64,000 nt of DNA. Origin: Candidatus Saccharimonadales bacterium (GTDB lineage Bacteria; Patescibacteriota; Saccharimonadia; Saccharimonadales; Saccharimonadaceae). A program made the position numbers and the translations under genes. The stretch spans positions 1 through 64,000 of the forward strand of contig JBDSSF010000003.1 of assembly GCA_039928925.1 (NCBI GenBank), in the 5' to 3' direction. Each line of letters opens with the position of its first letter. The first letter of the stretch is position 1. The notes beneath the pieces were generated by a model. It saw nothing but the letters and a program-made list of their open reading frames with translations. It had not been told where the DNA came from and ran no database searches. Shown here piece by piece: positions 1 through 8,072 of this stretch.

Positions 1-28
1 GAAGGTTTGAGTCCTTTCACCCCGACCA
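1..28 (+). tRNA. 3' end of a tRNA, possibly tRNA-Pro (partial)
   Basis: The first 28 bases fold as the end of a tRNA: T-stem 1-5 with 13-17, a 7-base T-loop 6-12, the 3' acceptor strand 18-24, discriminator A25 and an encoded CCA at 26-28. The acceptor strand implies a 5' end CGGGGTG; a leading C with A73 is usual for tRNA-Pro, but the anticodon lies outside the window, so the identity is a guess. The T-loop reads TTTGAGT, with T where C56 is nearly universal. Confidence 0.75.
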
Positions 29-66
29 TAGAAAAACGACCGTCTTCGGATGGTCGTTTTTCTATG
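27..66 (+). terminator. Strong intrinsic terminator after the tRNA
   Basis: A near-perfect hairpin closed by a C(TTCG)G tetraloop, with a long A-rich 5' arm and T-rich 3' arm, follows the tRNA directly. Its symmetry would let it work on both strands. Confidence 0.75.
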
Positions 67-131
67 TTGTTTTAATTAAATTAGTAATCCATCATGAAAA
101 GGCTACTATTCTTAGTGCTGCTGCATAATAC

Positions 132-164
132 AAATATATCCCAGTACTAAACTGGGATATATTT
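132..164 (-). terminator. Terminator of the MFS exporter gene
   Basis: A 13-bp stem (132-144 with 152-164) around a 7-nt loop, with a GC-rich tip and A/T flanks, lies just past the stop codon of the minus-strand exporter. Confidence 0.65.
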
Positions 165-191
165 TAAATAATAGTGAACTTTGTCTAGTAT

Positions 192-1670
192 TTATGCTCC
201 TGGAAGTGCTGCAAAAGCTTCACTTTCATGTAATACTTCGCTATCCATATCGGTCTTATTCTGCTTAGTAGCTTTAAGAACTAGTAGAGCGACAATACTT
301 GCGATAAGCGCAAAGATTGCAGCGGTGAGGAACCCACGTTGGAAACCATCAACGAGCGCCTGTGGAAGTGCTATTGGATTACCCTGTGCAGCGATAAGAC
401 TATCCTTTGTCACGTTGGTAGAAATAACGCTAAGTACAGCGAGGCCAATTGCTCCGCCGATCTGCTGTGCGGTATTAAGTAAGCCAGACACCGTTCCAGA
501 CTGCTGCGCTGAAATACCATTTGTCGCAACGACCGTTACAGTCACGAAAGTTACAGCCATACCCGCACCCATAAGTAAGATCCCAGGAAGAATGTTCGTA
601 ACGTAATCAGCATGAAGCGGCACGTTAGCGAAGAATAGTAATCCGCTTGCTACGATGAGCGGTGCTACTACCAACAGTATTTTGACATTTAGCTTACCGA
701 TATGCCTCGATAGTGTACCTGCAACTGCTATCAATACCAGCGTAAATGGAAGATTCGCAGCACCTGTTTGTGTAGGTGAATACCCTTGAATTTGTTGGAG
801 ATAAATTGACAAGAAGAAGAACATACCAAATAGGGCGGCTGGCATCAGAGTTTGAATAATCGTGCCACCAGTCACATTACGTTTTTTGAAGATTGAAAGT
901 GTAATCAGTGGGTTTTTAACACGAAGCTCATTAATGATAAACACAACCATAAGTACAGCAGATAGTGCAAATGTCCCAAGTACGATACTGCTTCCCCAAC
1001 CATCTGACGGAACTTTAGCAAGAGCGAATACGATGCTTGCAAGGCTCGCTGTAATTGTTACTGCACCAGTAACATCAACTCGTTCCCGAGTCGTCGGTAG
1101 ACTCTTAGGTACATAGCGCATAGCCATAAATATGACAAATGCAGCAACTGGAACATTGATGAAGAAGATCCAGCGCCAATCTACGTATTGTGTCAGAACA
1201 CCACCAAGTAGGAGCCCGACCGCACCACCGCCAGCGGCAACCATACTCCATACACCAAGTGCGCGGTTACGCTCTGGTCCTTCTTTAAAAATTGTCAGTA
1301 CAAGTGACAGAGCTGCTGGTGATAATAGTGCTCCACCAAGTCCTTGCAGTGCTCGGAATGCAATTATCATTTCCGGACTCTGAGCTAATCCTGCCAGCAA
1401 TGATGCAACAGCAAAGACAGTGACACCTATCATGAAAATTCGACGACGTCCAAAAAGATCTGCAAGACGACCTCCTAGGAGCAAGAATCCACCAAACGCA
1501 AGTGCGTATGCAGTAATAATCCACTGTAATTGCGCCTGGCCCGTAAAGCCAAGTGCTTTTTCTACAGCAGGTAATGCCACGTTTACGATCGTAGCATCGA
1601 GCACAACCATAAACTGAGCCGCTGCAAGAATCGCGAGTGCTAAACCTTTATGCTTAATTTTTTCTATCAT
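192..1670 (-). CDS. MFS multidrug exporter, DHA2 (EmrB/QacA) family
   Basis: A 492-residue polytopic membrane protein with the usual DHA2 length and about 14 predicted membrane segments. Visible signatures are the LDATIVNVALP motif in the first helix (about residues 24-34) and the loop 2-3 motif GGRLADLFGRRR (about 66-77). Such proteins expel lipophilic cations and drugs using the proton gradient; the substrate cannot be read from sequence. The ATG is preceded by AAAGGA at good spacing. It is transcribed away from a MarR gene, and inverted repeats lie over its promoter, so MarR repression relieved by a toxic ligand is likely. Confidence 0.93.
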   Translation of the reverse strand: MIEKIKHKGLALAILAAAQFMVVLDATIVNVALPAVEKALGFTGQAQLQWIITAYALAFGGFLLLGGRLADLFGRRRIFMIGVTVFAVASLLAGLAQSPEMIIAFRALQGLGGALLSPAALSLVLTIFKEGPERNRALGVWSMVAAGGGAVGLLLGGVLTQYVDWRWIFFINVPVAAFVIFMAMRYVPKSLPTTRERVDVTGAVTITASLASIVFALAKVPSDGWGSSIVLGTFALSAVLMVVFIINELRVKNPLITLSIFKKRNVTGGTIIQTLMPAALFGMFFFLSIYLQQIQGYSPTQTGAANLPFTLVLIAVAGTLSRHIGKLNVKILLVVAPLIVASGLLFFANVPLHADYVTNILPGILLMGAGMAVTFVTVTVVATNGISAQQSGTVSGLLNTAQQIGGAIGLAVLSVISTNVTKDSLIAAQGNPIALPQALVDGFQRGFLTAAIFALIASIVALLVLKATKQNKTDMDSEVLHESEAFAALPGA

Positions 1671-1696
1671 GTGTTCCTTTCATTATTTGTATTTAC

Positions 1697-1742
1697 TTGA
1701 ATACTTCAACTATTAGTATACCAATATGTTTGAAGTAGTCAA
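1697..1742. promoter_or_regulatory. Paired inverted repeats, candidate MarR operators
   Basis: A perfect inverted repeat TTGAA-N3-TTCAA (1697-1709, read on +) and a near copy TTGAA-N3-GTCAA (1730-1742) sit 33 bp apart, about three helical turns. The first covers the probable start of exporter transcription and the second covers its -35 box. Repression by the adjacent MarR protein is inference. Confidence 0.6.
1715..1742 (-). promoter_or_regulatory. Promoter of the exporter
   Basis: On the minus strand TTGACT (1737-1742) and TATACT (1715-1720) are separated by 16 bp. Transcription would start near 1708, inside the first inverted repeat. Confidence 0.6.
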
Positions 1743-1761
1743 CTAATTTTAAATTTCATGC

Positions 1762-1767
1762 TATAAT
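1762..1767 (+). promoter_or_regulatory. -10 box of marR, leaderless start
   Basis: A consensus TATAAT ends 6 nt before the ATG at 1774, so transcription should begin at or next to the start codon. No Shine-Dalgarno sequence fits. Confidence 0.6.
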
Positions 1768-1773
1768 AAGCCT

Positions 1774-2202
1774 ATGAATGATTTATCTCAAACTGTTTGT
1801 GAAGAGTTATTAGCACTGACAATGGACCTAAAGCATGATCTTATGGAACTCGCAGATGACCATAACCTTACTCTTGCTCAGCTTTTTGCACTAATGACCA
1901 TTAATCGCCACGGCTCAATGCCTATGCGTAAAATGGCAGATCTTCTTCACTGTGACGCTTCAAATGTGACTGGTATTGTTGAGCGTTTAGTAGGTAGTCA
2001 GTTAATAATTAGGTCAGAAAGTGAACATGACCGCCGCGAAAAAGTGCTTACACTCACTCCTAATGGAAGTACTGTCGTAAACAAATTCCTATCGCAGTTG
2101 CCTCATCGCCTTGGTGATGGAAAATTAACCACTAATGAACTTACAAGTTTAGCGAGTGTATTTAAGAAACTACATACACCACACGAAAAAGTTTCTGCTT
2201 AA
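1774..2202 (+). CDS. MarR family transcriptional regulator
   Basis: A 142-residue winged-helix repressor of normal MarR length. The recognition region (MRKMADLLHCDASNVTGIVE, about residues 51-70) is followed by the wing with the conserved D-R-R (SEHDRREKVLTLTPNG). It faces the DHA2 exporter, the standard arrangement for a ligand-released repressor controlling itself and an efflux pump. The mRNA is probably leaderless. It converges on the exonuclease gene with an 17-bp gap and no clear terminator between. Confidence 0.92.
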   Translation: MNDLSQTVCEELLALTMDLKHDLMELADDHNLTLAQLFALMTINRHGSMPMRKMADLLHCDASNVTGIVERLVGSQLIIRSESEHDRREKVLTLTPNGSTVVNKFLSQLPHRLGDGKLTTNELTSLASVFKKLHTPHEKVSA

Positions 2203-2219
2203 GAGTACTCTTGTTAATT

Positions 2220-3590
2220 CTAGACTAGGATGTAATGCTGGATTAATTGACTGTTTTCTCGCACAAATCGACGTAATATTTTGTATTCATCAACATCAAA
2301 GTTTGATTCAACTCCGTCGATTATTGCCATACCGTCGCTACTAAGATAGCCCTCAATCATCCAATTACGTATGATGATGCTTTCGCCATCTGTATTAATT
2401 GGAATTACAATTGCTGAATCGTATGGCCACTGAGCTATACGATGATGCTCAAGTGCTACTTCAAATCTTCGATTATATAATTCTTTATTCTCGCTGCCAA
2501 TACAAGCGCCCTTACACTTTCCAAGTGAGTAGGAAAAGCATGCTCCGTTAGTTTTTTCGATCCCCATCAACTTTGGACATAGTTGAAATGTTCGCGTTAA
2601 TTCTTCAATTCTTTTTTTTGCTTTTGTTCGAGATTCATACAAGCCATAAACACGCGAAAGGTCTGTCGTAGCGTCAACATTACCAGATTTTACGCGTAAA
2701 TTTGCATAGCCATTATCTTCGTCTTTTATAAGCATTGCATACTGTGAGATACGACGTAGCCTTCGATTAAAGAGTGGCTTCAATTCTTTTATCAGCTTCG
2801 ACTCTAATACAAGAGCCGCAAGCTCACTTCCAGTCGGTATCGTTTCAACATGATGAACATTTTGGCTGATCTTAAGTTCCTTTGGGCTTGTATCCTGGAA
2901 ATGCGATAGTACTCTCTTTTTGAGTGTAATACTTTTACCTACATATATCGGCTGATTAGCCTCATCTCTGAAAATGTATACACCAGGAATATTCTCTATA
3001 GTGTCCATCTCTTCTATACGTAAGTTTGGTGGAAGATATTGTGTTTTTAGTTGTTTTGCGACTGCTTGATTAAATAGTTCGTAGCCATGCTTATCGAATG
3101 CCATCTGACTGAAATAAAGGATTGCGTGCGCATCAGCAAGAGCTCTGTGTCTATCAAGAACTGGAATTTCGTGACGCTCAATAAGTGCAGCGAGACTATG
3201 ACCTTTTTGTGATGGATATAAAGCCCTAGATAATCGTACTGTGCAAAGTAGTTTAGGCAAAAAGGTACTACCTACAAGAGAAAATTCGTGTTTTAAAAAT
3301 GAATAATCAAATCTTACATTATGAGCAATGAATATAGCACCACTCAGTATGTCAGATAGCTCATCGGCGATATCCGCAAATACAGGAGCATCTACTATAT
3401 CAACTTCGTGAATCCCCGTTAAGTGAGTAATGGCTGCAGGAATATAAGATTCAGGATTTATAAGTGTTGAGTACTCTTTAGTGATCTTGCCATTTTCAAA
3501 ACGTATCGCAGCTACCTCTAAGACACGACTATTTCGGTAACTTCCTCCAGTCGTTTCAATATCTACAAAGACTACTGGATACTCAAACAT
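2220..3590 (-). CDS. DnaQ-like DEDDh exonuclease fused to UvrC-type GIY-YIG nuclease
   Basis: The N-terminal half is a DEDDh 3'-5' exonuclease: VDIETTG near residue 10 supplies the first D and E, HNVRFDYSFL near 92 the third acidic residue, and HRALADA near 150 the H and last D. The second half has a GIY-YIG nuclease fold starting at PGVYIFRDEANQPIYVGKS (about 204-222) and the UvrC/Cho-like cysteine region CFSYSLGKCKGACIG. The same fusion is known from actinobacteria and others; a repair nuclease role is inferred. A GTG just before the chosen ATG is also possible, but the -10 box spacing favours the ATG. Confidence 0.88.
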   Translation of the reverse strand: MFEYPVVFVDIETTGGSYRNSRVLEVAAIRFENGKITKEYSTLINPESYIPAAITHLTGIHEVDIVDAPVFADIADELSDILSGAIFIAHNVRFDYSFLKHEFSLVGSTFLPKLLCTVRLSRALYPSQKGHSLAALIERHEIPVLDRHRALADAHAILYFSQMAFDKHGYELFNQAVAKQLKTQYLPPNLRIEEMDTIENIPGVYIFRDEANQPIYVGKSITLKKRVLSHFQDTSPKELKISQNVHHVETIPTGSELAALVLESKLIKELKPLFNRRLRRISQYAMLIKDEDNGYANLRVKSGNVDATTDLSRVYGLYESRTKAKKRIEELTRTFQLCPKLMGIEKTNGACFSYSLGKCKGACIGSENKELYNRRFEVALEHHRIAQWPYDSAIVIPINTDGESIIIRNWMIEGYLSSDGMAIIDGVESNFDVDEYKILRRFVRENSQLIQHYILV

Positions 3591-3598
3591 CACTATTT

Positions 3599-3604
3599 AT
3601 TATA
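3599..3604 (-). promoter_or_regulatory. -10 box of the exonuclease fusion, leaderless
   Basis: TATAAT on the minus strand ends 8 nt before the ATG at 3590, leaving no room for a ribosome binding site. Confidence 0.55.
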
Positions 3605-3650
3605 CGCCAGTACTTGTGCATAGTGACTGGGATAATACTTATGTATTTGT

Positions 3651-3675
3651 TATAATAAGATTACTTAGTAAAGGA
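3651..3675 (+). promoter_or_regulatory. Promoter and Shine-Dalgarno of the tail-fibre-like gene
   Basis: TATAAT at 3651-3656 is followed about 15 nt later by AGGA (3672-3675), which lies 8 nt before the ATA at 3684. The well-placed ribosome site supports initiation at that ATA. Confidence 0.5.
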
Positions 3676-3683
3676 AAAAGCAT

Positions 3684-5135
3684 ATAGCACGATTACCACA
3701 ACCTGGAGCTGATGAAGGTCAATGGGGGGCAATTCTCAATGATTTCCTTTCACAGTCGCTTAAACCAGATGGGACGCTTCATGATAATTCCATTCCTACA
3801 ACTGCAATAACAGATAATTCCATTGATGAATCAAAATTATCCCCAACGGTACAATCAAAAATAAATGCTGTTGGTTCAGGCGGTGTTACAAGCGTTAACG
3901 GCCAATCGGGTATTGTCACGTTCACTAAGTCTGATATTGCTCTTGGCAATGTTGATGATACCTCTGACTTAAATAAACCAATCTCTACGGCTACGCAATC
4001 AGGTTTAAATACTAAAGAACCGGTTATTAGCGGAGGAGTAACTACTCAATATTACCGTGGTGATAAGTCATGGCAAACACTTGATAAAACGGCTATCGGA
4101 CTAAATAATGTTGATAATACGAGTGATCTAAGTAAGCCCATCGCCACAAGCACTCAGGCTGCTTTAGATAATAAAGCTGCTCTCATACACACACATACCT
4201 CCAGCCAAGTAAGTGATGCAAGTGCTATTGGAAAAGTTGTTCTTACTGCAACAGATGCTGCAGCCATAAGGTTAGCCATTGGTTCAGGGACATCGAGTTT
4301 AGTACTTGGAACAACATCGTCTACAGCTAGAGCTGGTGACTATGTACCGACCAAGTCCGATGTTGGCCTAGGAAATGTCGACAATACATCAGATCTTAGT
4401 AAGCCTGTGTCAACGGCACAGCAATCTGGTCTGGATAGTAAGGCTGCTCTTGTTCATACACATACAACGAGTCAGATAAGCGATGCAACTAGTATTGGTA
4501 AGTCAGTTCTCACAGCGACTGATGCAGCAGCTATACGTACAGCTATAGGTGCTGGAACTGGATCATCGAGTTTAGTACTAGGAACAACAGCAGGAACAGC
4601 TAAAGCTGGGGACTACGTCCCCAGCAAAACTGATGTTGGTCTTGGGAGTGTTGATAATACGAGTGATCTAAATAAACCTGTGTCGACAGCGGTGCAAACG
4701 GTGCTGAGTGGGAAAGAATCTAGCATAGCGAGCGGAACAACTGCTCAATACTATCGCGGGGATAAGACATGGCAAACACTTGATAAGACAAGTGCTGGTC
4801 TTGCTAACGTCGACAATACGAGTGATATTAACAAACCTATTTCGACAGCTACTCAGAATGGATTAAACACTAAGGAACCTAGCGTAACAAGTGGAACTGT
4901 TGGTCAATATTATCGGGGTGATAAATCCTGGCAAACACTTGATAAGACTGCAGTTGGACTCTCGAACGTTGATAATACTTCAGACTTAAATAAACCTATT
5001 TCGACAGCTACTCAAACAGCGCTTAGCTCAAAAGCTGATGCTGCATCAATCGGTGCAAAGATATTATTAATTGATAACGCAGCATCGCTGCCAGCTGGAA
5101 CACCCGCTGGTGTTATCGTAGTCGTCAAGGCGTAA
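3684..5135 (+). CDS. Tail-fibre-like repeat protein with apparent ATA start
   Basis: The frame is open from a stop at 3669 to 5135, and its first residues (M)ARLPQPGADEGQWGAILNDF match the N-terminus typical of tail-fibre-like or secreted repeat proteins in CPR and actinobacterial genomes. The codon at that place is ATA; no ATG, GTG or TTG occurs in frame until a GTG at 4407, which would remove half the protein. It would have 483 residues. The body is six copies of a unit around LGNVDNTSDLNKPVSTATQ, interleaved with QYYRGDKTWQTLDK units (3) and longer AALVHTHT units (2). No signal peptide, membrane segment or LPXTG is visible. A surface fibre or phage-tail-derived adhesin is the best guess. 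The next gene starts 6 nt downstream. Confidence 0.75.
   Translation: MARLPQPGADEGQWGAILNDFLSQSLKPDGTLHDNSIPTTAITDNSIDESKLSPTVQSKINAVGSGGVTSVNGQSGIVTFTKSDIALGNVDDTSDLNKPISTATQSGLNTKEPVISGGVTTQYYRGDKSWQTLDKTAIGLNNVDNTSDLSKPIATSTQAALDNKAALIHTHTSSQVSDASAIGKVVLTATDAAAIRLAIGSGTSSLVLGTTSSTARAGDYVPTKSDVGLGNVDNTSDLSKPVSTAQQSGLDSKAALVHTHTTSQISDATSIGKSVLTATDAAAIRTAIGAGTGSSSLVLGTTAGTAKAGDYVPSKTDVGLGSVDNTSDLNKPVSTAVQTVLSGKESSIASGTTAQYYRGDKTWQTLDKTSAGLANVDNTSDINKPISTATQNGLNTKEPSVTSGTVGQYYRGDKSWQTLDKTAVGLSNVDNTSDLNKPISTATQTALSSKADAASIGAKILLIDNAASLPAGTPAGVIVVVKA
3927..5033 (+). repeat. Six-fold coding repeat (GNVDNTSD units)
   Basis: Six imperfect repeats of about 30 codons, each containing a version of NVDNTSDLNKP, are spread through this interval with two other repeated modules between them. 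They are diverged at the DNA level and remain in frame, so they look selected as protein rather than as DNA. Confidence 0.85.
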
Positions 5136-5141
5136 CGAATC

Positions 5142-7424
5142 GTGGCGCAACTACATTTTGGTGCTGGGGACAGCTCGACCTTCGGCACAACAACTGGTGG
5201 CTCAGGTACGGCAACACTCGTTAAGTCAAACCTTTCAAACATGCAAATTGGTGACTTACTTGTCGCGTGGATTCACAACCAATCATCAGGTGTCGGTGAT
5301 ACGATCACCGCTCCAACTGGATGGGTACATTACGGTGCGGCAATCGGAAATCCAAATATGAGTGTGTCCCGCCTGTCTGGTTTTTATTATTACCCATTAA
5401 AAACACAAGCAGACATAGATGCTATCTCTACTTCCTCAGTATGGATATTTAGTCAAAGCGCTACTCGAGTTGGCTGCGTAGTAGCCCGTGCTACAGGTAT
5501 TGATCTAGATAACATCGAAGATAGTGCCGCCACATCTTTTACATCTGCGGGTGGTACTACATCAAGTGCCATTATTGGCATTAACACAGTCAAGGCGACA
5601 ACGCTACTTGTCGGTGGAATACATCATCAGAATTCAGCCAGTACCACGTCTCCGACAACAACTAATTTTATGACTGCATTCCAGGAATATAAGACTGCAC
5701 CTACAGGTAGTGCACTTGCCAACACTGGAAGCGTCATGGGATATACAAATCTCACAGCAGCCGGCCCAACCGGCAATATTACTGCAACATATGACACAGC
5801 AACAACTGCCGCAGGGGGTGAACTTGTGGCATTTAAAGTCGGCACTTGGACCCCCGCTGCGCCCATTTCTAGTAATCCTACTGTTGTTGGTGCATCTACA
5901 ACTTTTGTAAGCCCAAACACTCAAACTTCATTTACAATTAATAAACCGACAGGCTACCAAAATGGTGATGTTCTTATCATGGCGCTAGCGGCGCAAACTC
6001 CAACAGCAACGAGTGACTTTGCTTGTTCTGGGTGGAGCCGTATAAGTCAGCCATTCATCAGCAGTTCCGCTGGTACGCGAATCATTGCATTTTATGCACT
6101 TCCTGTTCCGACAGCATCGCTATTAACGCAAACAACTTTCACTTTTACCTCAACTGACTCTGCTACGGCAGGGCGTATATGTGCTGAGATATTTATTGTG
6201 CGCGGAGCTGACCTTAGCAATTTAGTTAGCTCAATATCACCCTACGGTACAGCATCGGGACAAGTAGTGACAGTCCAACCGGCTTCACCATCAGTCAACA
6301 ATAATCTGCTCCTTGTTGGATATAATGCGAACTTTACCTCAGCAATCGACTATACTATAGCGTCTGGCCCAAGTGGCATGACACAACAAGCATCACTTAT
6401 TTCATCGACAGCTGCTCAGTCAAAGACTGCACTTGCAGTATATTATCAAAACATTGACTCCGGTGCAGTTGCGGGAAAGACATTAACATGGGCCGGCGTA
6501 CAGTCCCAATCCGCAGGTGTCTCTGTGGCAATTCGTGCGCTTGGACAGGCAGCACCTAATGCCGGGATTGCACTAAAATATACAAGTGCACCCGATACGC
6601 TCAGCACTGCTCACTTATATTACACATCTGCAACAGATACCATCAGCACACCAAAGGAAGTGCGCCCTGTACCAACAGGTTACAGCTCAGTTACTTCAAT
6701 GCTAGCAACAACGCCATTTTACGTCGCTCACCGTGGAGGTTCTGCAGACTGGCCTGAAATGAGCCTGCACGCATATACTCAATCTGCTTTTTGGGGGGTC
6801 GGTGCGCTGGAATTGTCTCTTGCGCGCACATCAGATGGAGTATGGTTTGGTCTTCATGATGCAACACTTGACCGTACGTCAGGTACTACAAATTTTACAG
6901 CTTCGGCACACACATGGGCGGAAGTACAGGCATACCTTATTACAGCAGCCGGTACAACTAGCACCCCTCAAGTGGATAAGCCATACATGCGATGGGAAGA
7001 GATTATGGCTGCATACTATAACACACACATTATATTTATTGATCCAAAAGTTGCTTCAGGATATATTAATGAATTACTTGCCATGATGGACGCGCAATCT
7101 GGTACGCCTACAAATCGATTCGTAGCCAAATATTACGGTATTGCGTCGGCGTGGCCGAATGCTGCCCATGCGCATGGATATAAAACATGGGGCTACTTCT
7201 ACCAAGCTGATGTACCAAACTTAGCTGCTTACCAGGGATATTGGGATATTCTTGGTATGGACGTAGGCGCAGATCAGCCATCATGGGATGCCATTAAATC
7301 TTACGGGAAAAAAGTAATTGGACATATCCCAGCAACATTAAGCTCATCTAATTCAGGTTTTAGCAAAGGTGCAGATGCTATGATGTGTGCTGGTGTAACA
7401 GAGATTATCCCACGTACACTGTGA
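5142..7424 (+). CDS. Tail-fibre-like protein with C-terminal GDPD domain
   Basis: A 760-residue protein starting at GTG 6 nt after the previous gene. Residues about 1-235 and 240-465 are two related Ser/Thr/Gly-rich beta-sandwich-like segments (both carry a GDxL...A motif). Residues about 525-760 form a glycerophosphodiester phosphodiesterase-like domain: AHRGGSADWPE and GLHDATLDRTSGT are the family's His motifs. The usual metal-binding E-x-D is ELS here, so activity may be altered. GDPD domains joined to such repeats occur in actinophage tail proteins and predicted surface proteins. No signal peptide is seen. Binding or cleaving host teichoic acid or phospholipid head groups would suit an epibiont, but that is a guess. 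Confidence 0.82.
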   Translation: MAQLHFGAGDSSTFGTTTGGSGTATLVKSNLSNMQIGDLLVAWIHNQSSGVGDTITAPTGWVHYGAAIGNPNMSVSRLSGFYYYPLKTQADIDAISTSSVWIFSQSATRVGCVVARATGIDLDNIEDSAATSFTSAGGTTSSAIIGINTVKATTLLVGGIHHQNSASTTSPTTTNFMTAFQEYKTAPTGSALANTGSVMGYTNLTAAGPTGNITATYDTATTAAGGELVAFKVGTWTPAAPISSNPTVVGASTTFVSPNTQTSFTINKPTGYQNGDVLIMALAAQTPTATSDFACSGWSRISQPFISSSAGTRIIAFYALPVPTASLLTQTTFTFTSTDSATAGRICAEIFIVRGADLSNLVSSISPYGTASGQVVTVQPASPSVNNNLLLVGYNANFTSAIDYTIASGPSGMTQQASLISSTAAQSKTALAVYYQNIDSGAVAGKTLTWAGVQSQSAGVSVAIRALGQAAPNAGIALKYTSAPDTLSTAHLYYTSATDTISTPKEVRPVPTGYSSVTSMLATTPFYVAHRGGSADWPEMSLHAYTQSAFWGVGALELSLARTSDGVWFGLHDATLDRTSGTTNFTASAHTWAEVQAYLITAAGTTSTPQVDKPYMRWEEIMAAYYNTHIIFIDPKVASGYINELLAMMDAQSGTPTNRFVAKYYGIASAWPNAAHAHGYKTWGYFYQADVPNLAAYQGYWDILGMDVGADQPSWDAIKSYGKKVIGHIPATLSSSNSGFSKGADAMMCAGVTEIIPRTL

Positions 7425-7442
7425 TAGTTGCTACAAAAGTCA

Positions 7443-8042
7443 TTATATCTGTTTACTACTCACCTCGCCTAGTTTTACTGCTTCAATAACATCACGACCA
7501 TCGGCGCTTCCGCCAAGTGTACATGAATAGAGTGTCATTTTTGCATCTTGAGACGGGTTCTCAATTTCAACTGCATTTGGCTTCACTGCATACTTTCGCT
7601 TAATCTCATATGCATATCGCTTCATTTGAAAATCTACGAATATTTTATCACCAACATTCAGTTTATCAATATTATAAAAAGGTGATTTTTCGGCAACACC
7701 TTGTGGAGTAAAAGCCATAACAAAACGATGAGCACTTAGTACGAAATTACCCCCTTTTACTGGGTCTCCATTTTCAGGATGGCGATGCCATGCACCTTTT
7801 TCGAGTGCAGCTTCTGTTGTACCGGTCACTATCGCTACATCAACATTAATTTGTGGAATGTATAACCTATCGCCAGTCACAGGCGATGGTGCCTGTTCAA
7901 GTTTTTTCTGAGTCGCATCTGGGGCTCTCCCAGTTATCTGTTGAGACGTGAGAGATGGTGCAAACGAGAGCAGAAGAATATAGATACCACTCAAGAGGAG
8001 TACTAGAATGATAACTGAGGTGACAATACCTTTTATATGCAT
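7443..8042 (-). CDS. Sortase, class D/E-like
   Basis: A membrane-anchored transpeptidase of about 199 residues: one N-terminal membrane segment, then a sortase beta-barrel with the catalytic His in LSAHRF and Cys plus Arg in YSCTLGGSADGRDVIEA. Sortases join LPXTG-type proteins to cell wall or to pilin subunits on the outer face of the membrane. No substrate with a clear sorting signal is in the window. An in-frame GTG at 8069 would add nine residues; the ATG gives a better signal anchor. The Nudix gene lies just upstream on the same strand. Confidence 0.85.
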   Translation of the reverse strand: MHIKGIVTSVIILVLLLSGIYILLLSFAPSLTSQQITGRAPDATQKKLEQAPSPVTGDRLYIPQINVDVAIVTGTTEAALEKGAWHRHPENGDPVKGGNFVLSAHRFVMAFTPQGVAEKSPFYNIDKLNVGDKIFVDFQMKRYAYEIKRKYAVKPNAVEIENPSQDAKMTLYSCTLGGSADGRDVIEAVKLGEVSSKQI

Positions 8043-8072
8043 ATTTTTGCTTCGTTCAATATAAAGCACTCG

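Noticed and set aside
862-1524. Open frames on the strand opposite the MFS exporter
   Set aside because: They have no ribosome site, biased composition and lie within a certain gene; the same applies to long antisense frames in dnaK, ftsH, rny and dnaJ.
3684-5135. CRISPR or satellite DNA, because of many repeats
   Set aside because: The repeats are uneven in length, diverged at synonymous positions and in one open frame; they are protein repeats.
3684-7424. A prophage
   Set aside because: Only two tail-fibre-like genes occur; flanking genes are housekeeping or efflux genes and no capsid, terminase, portal, lysin or integrase is seen.
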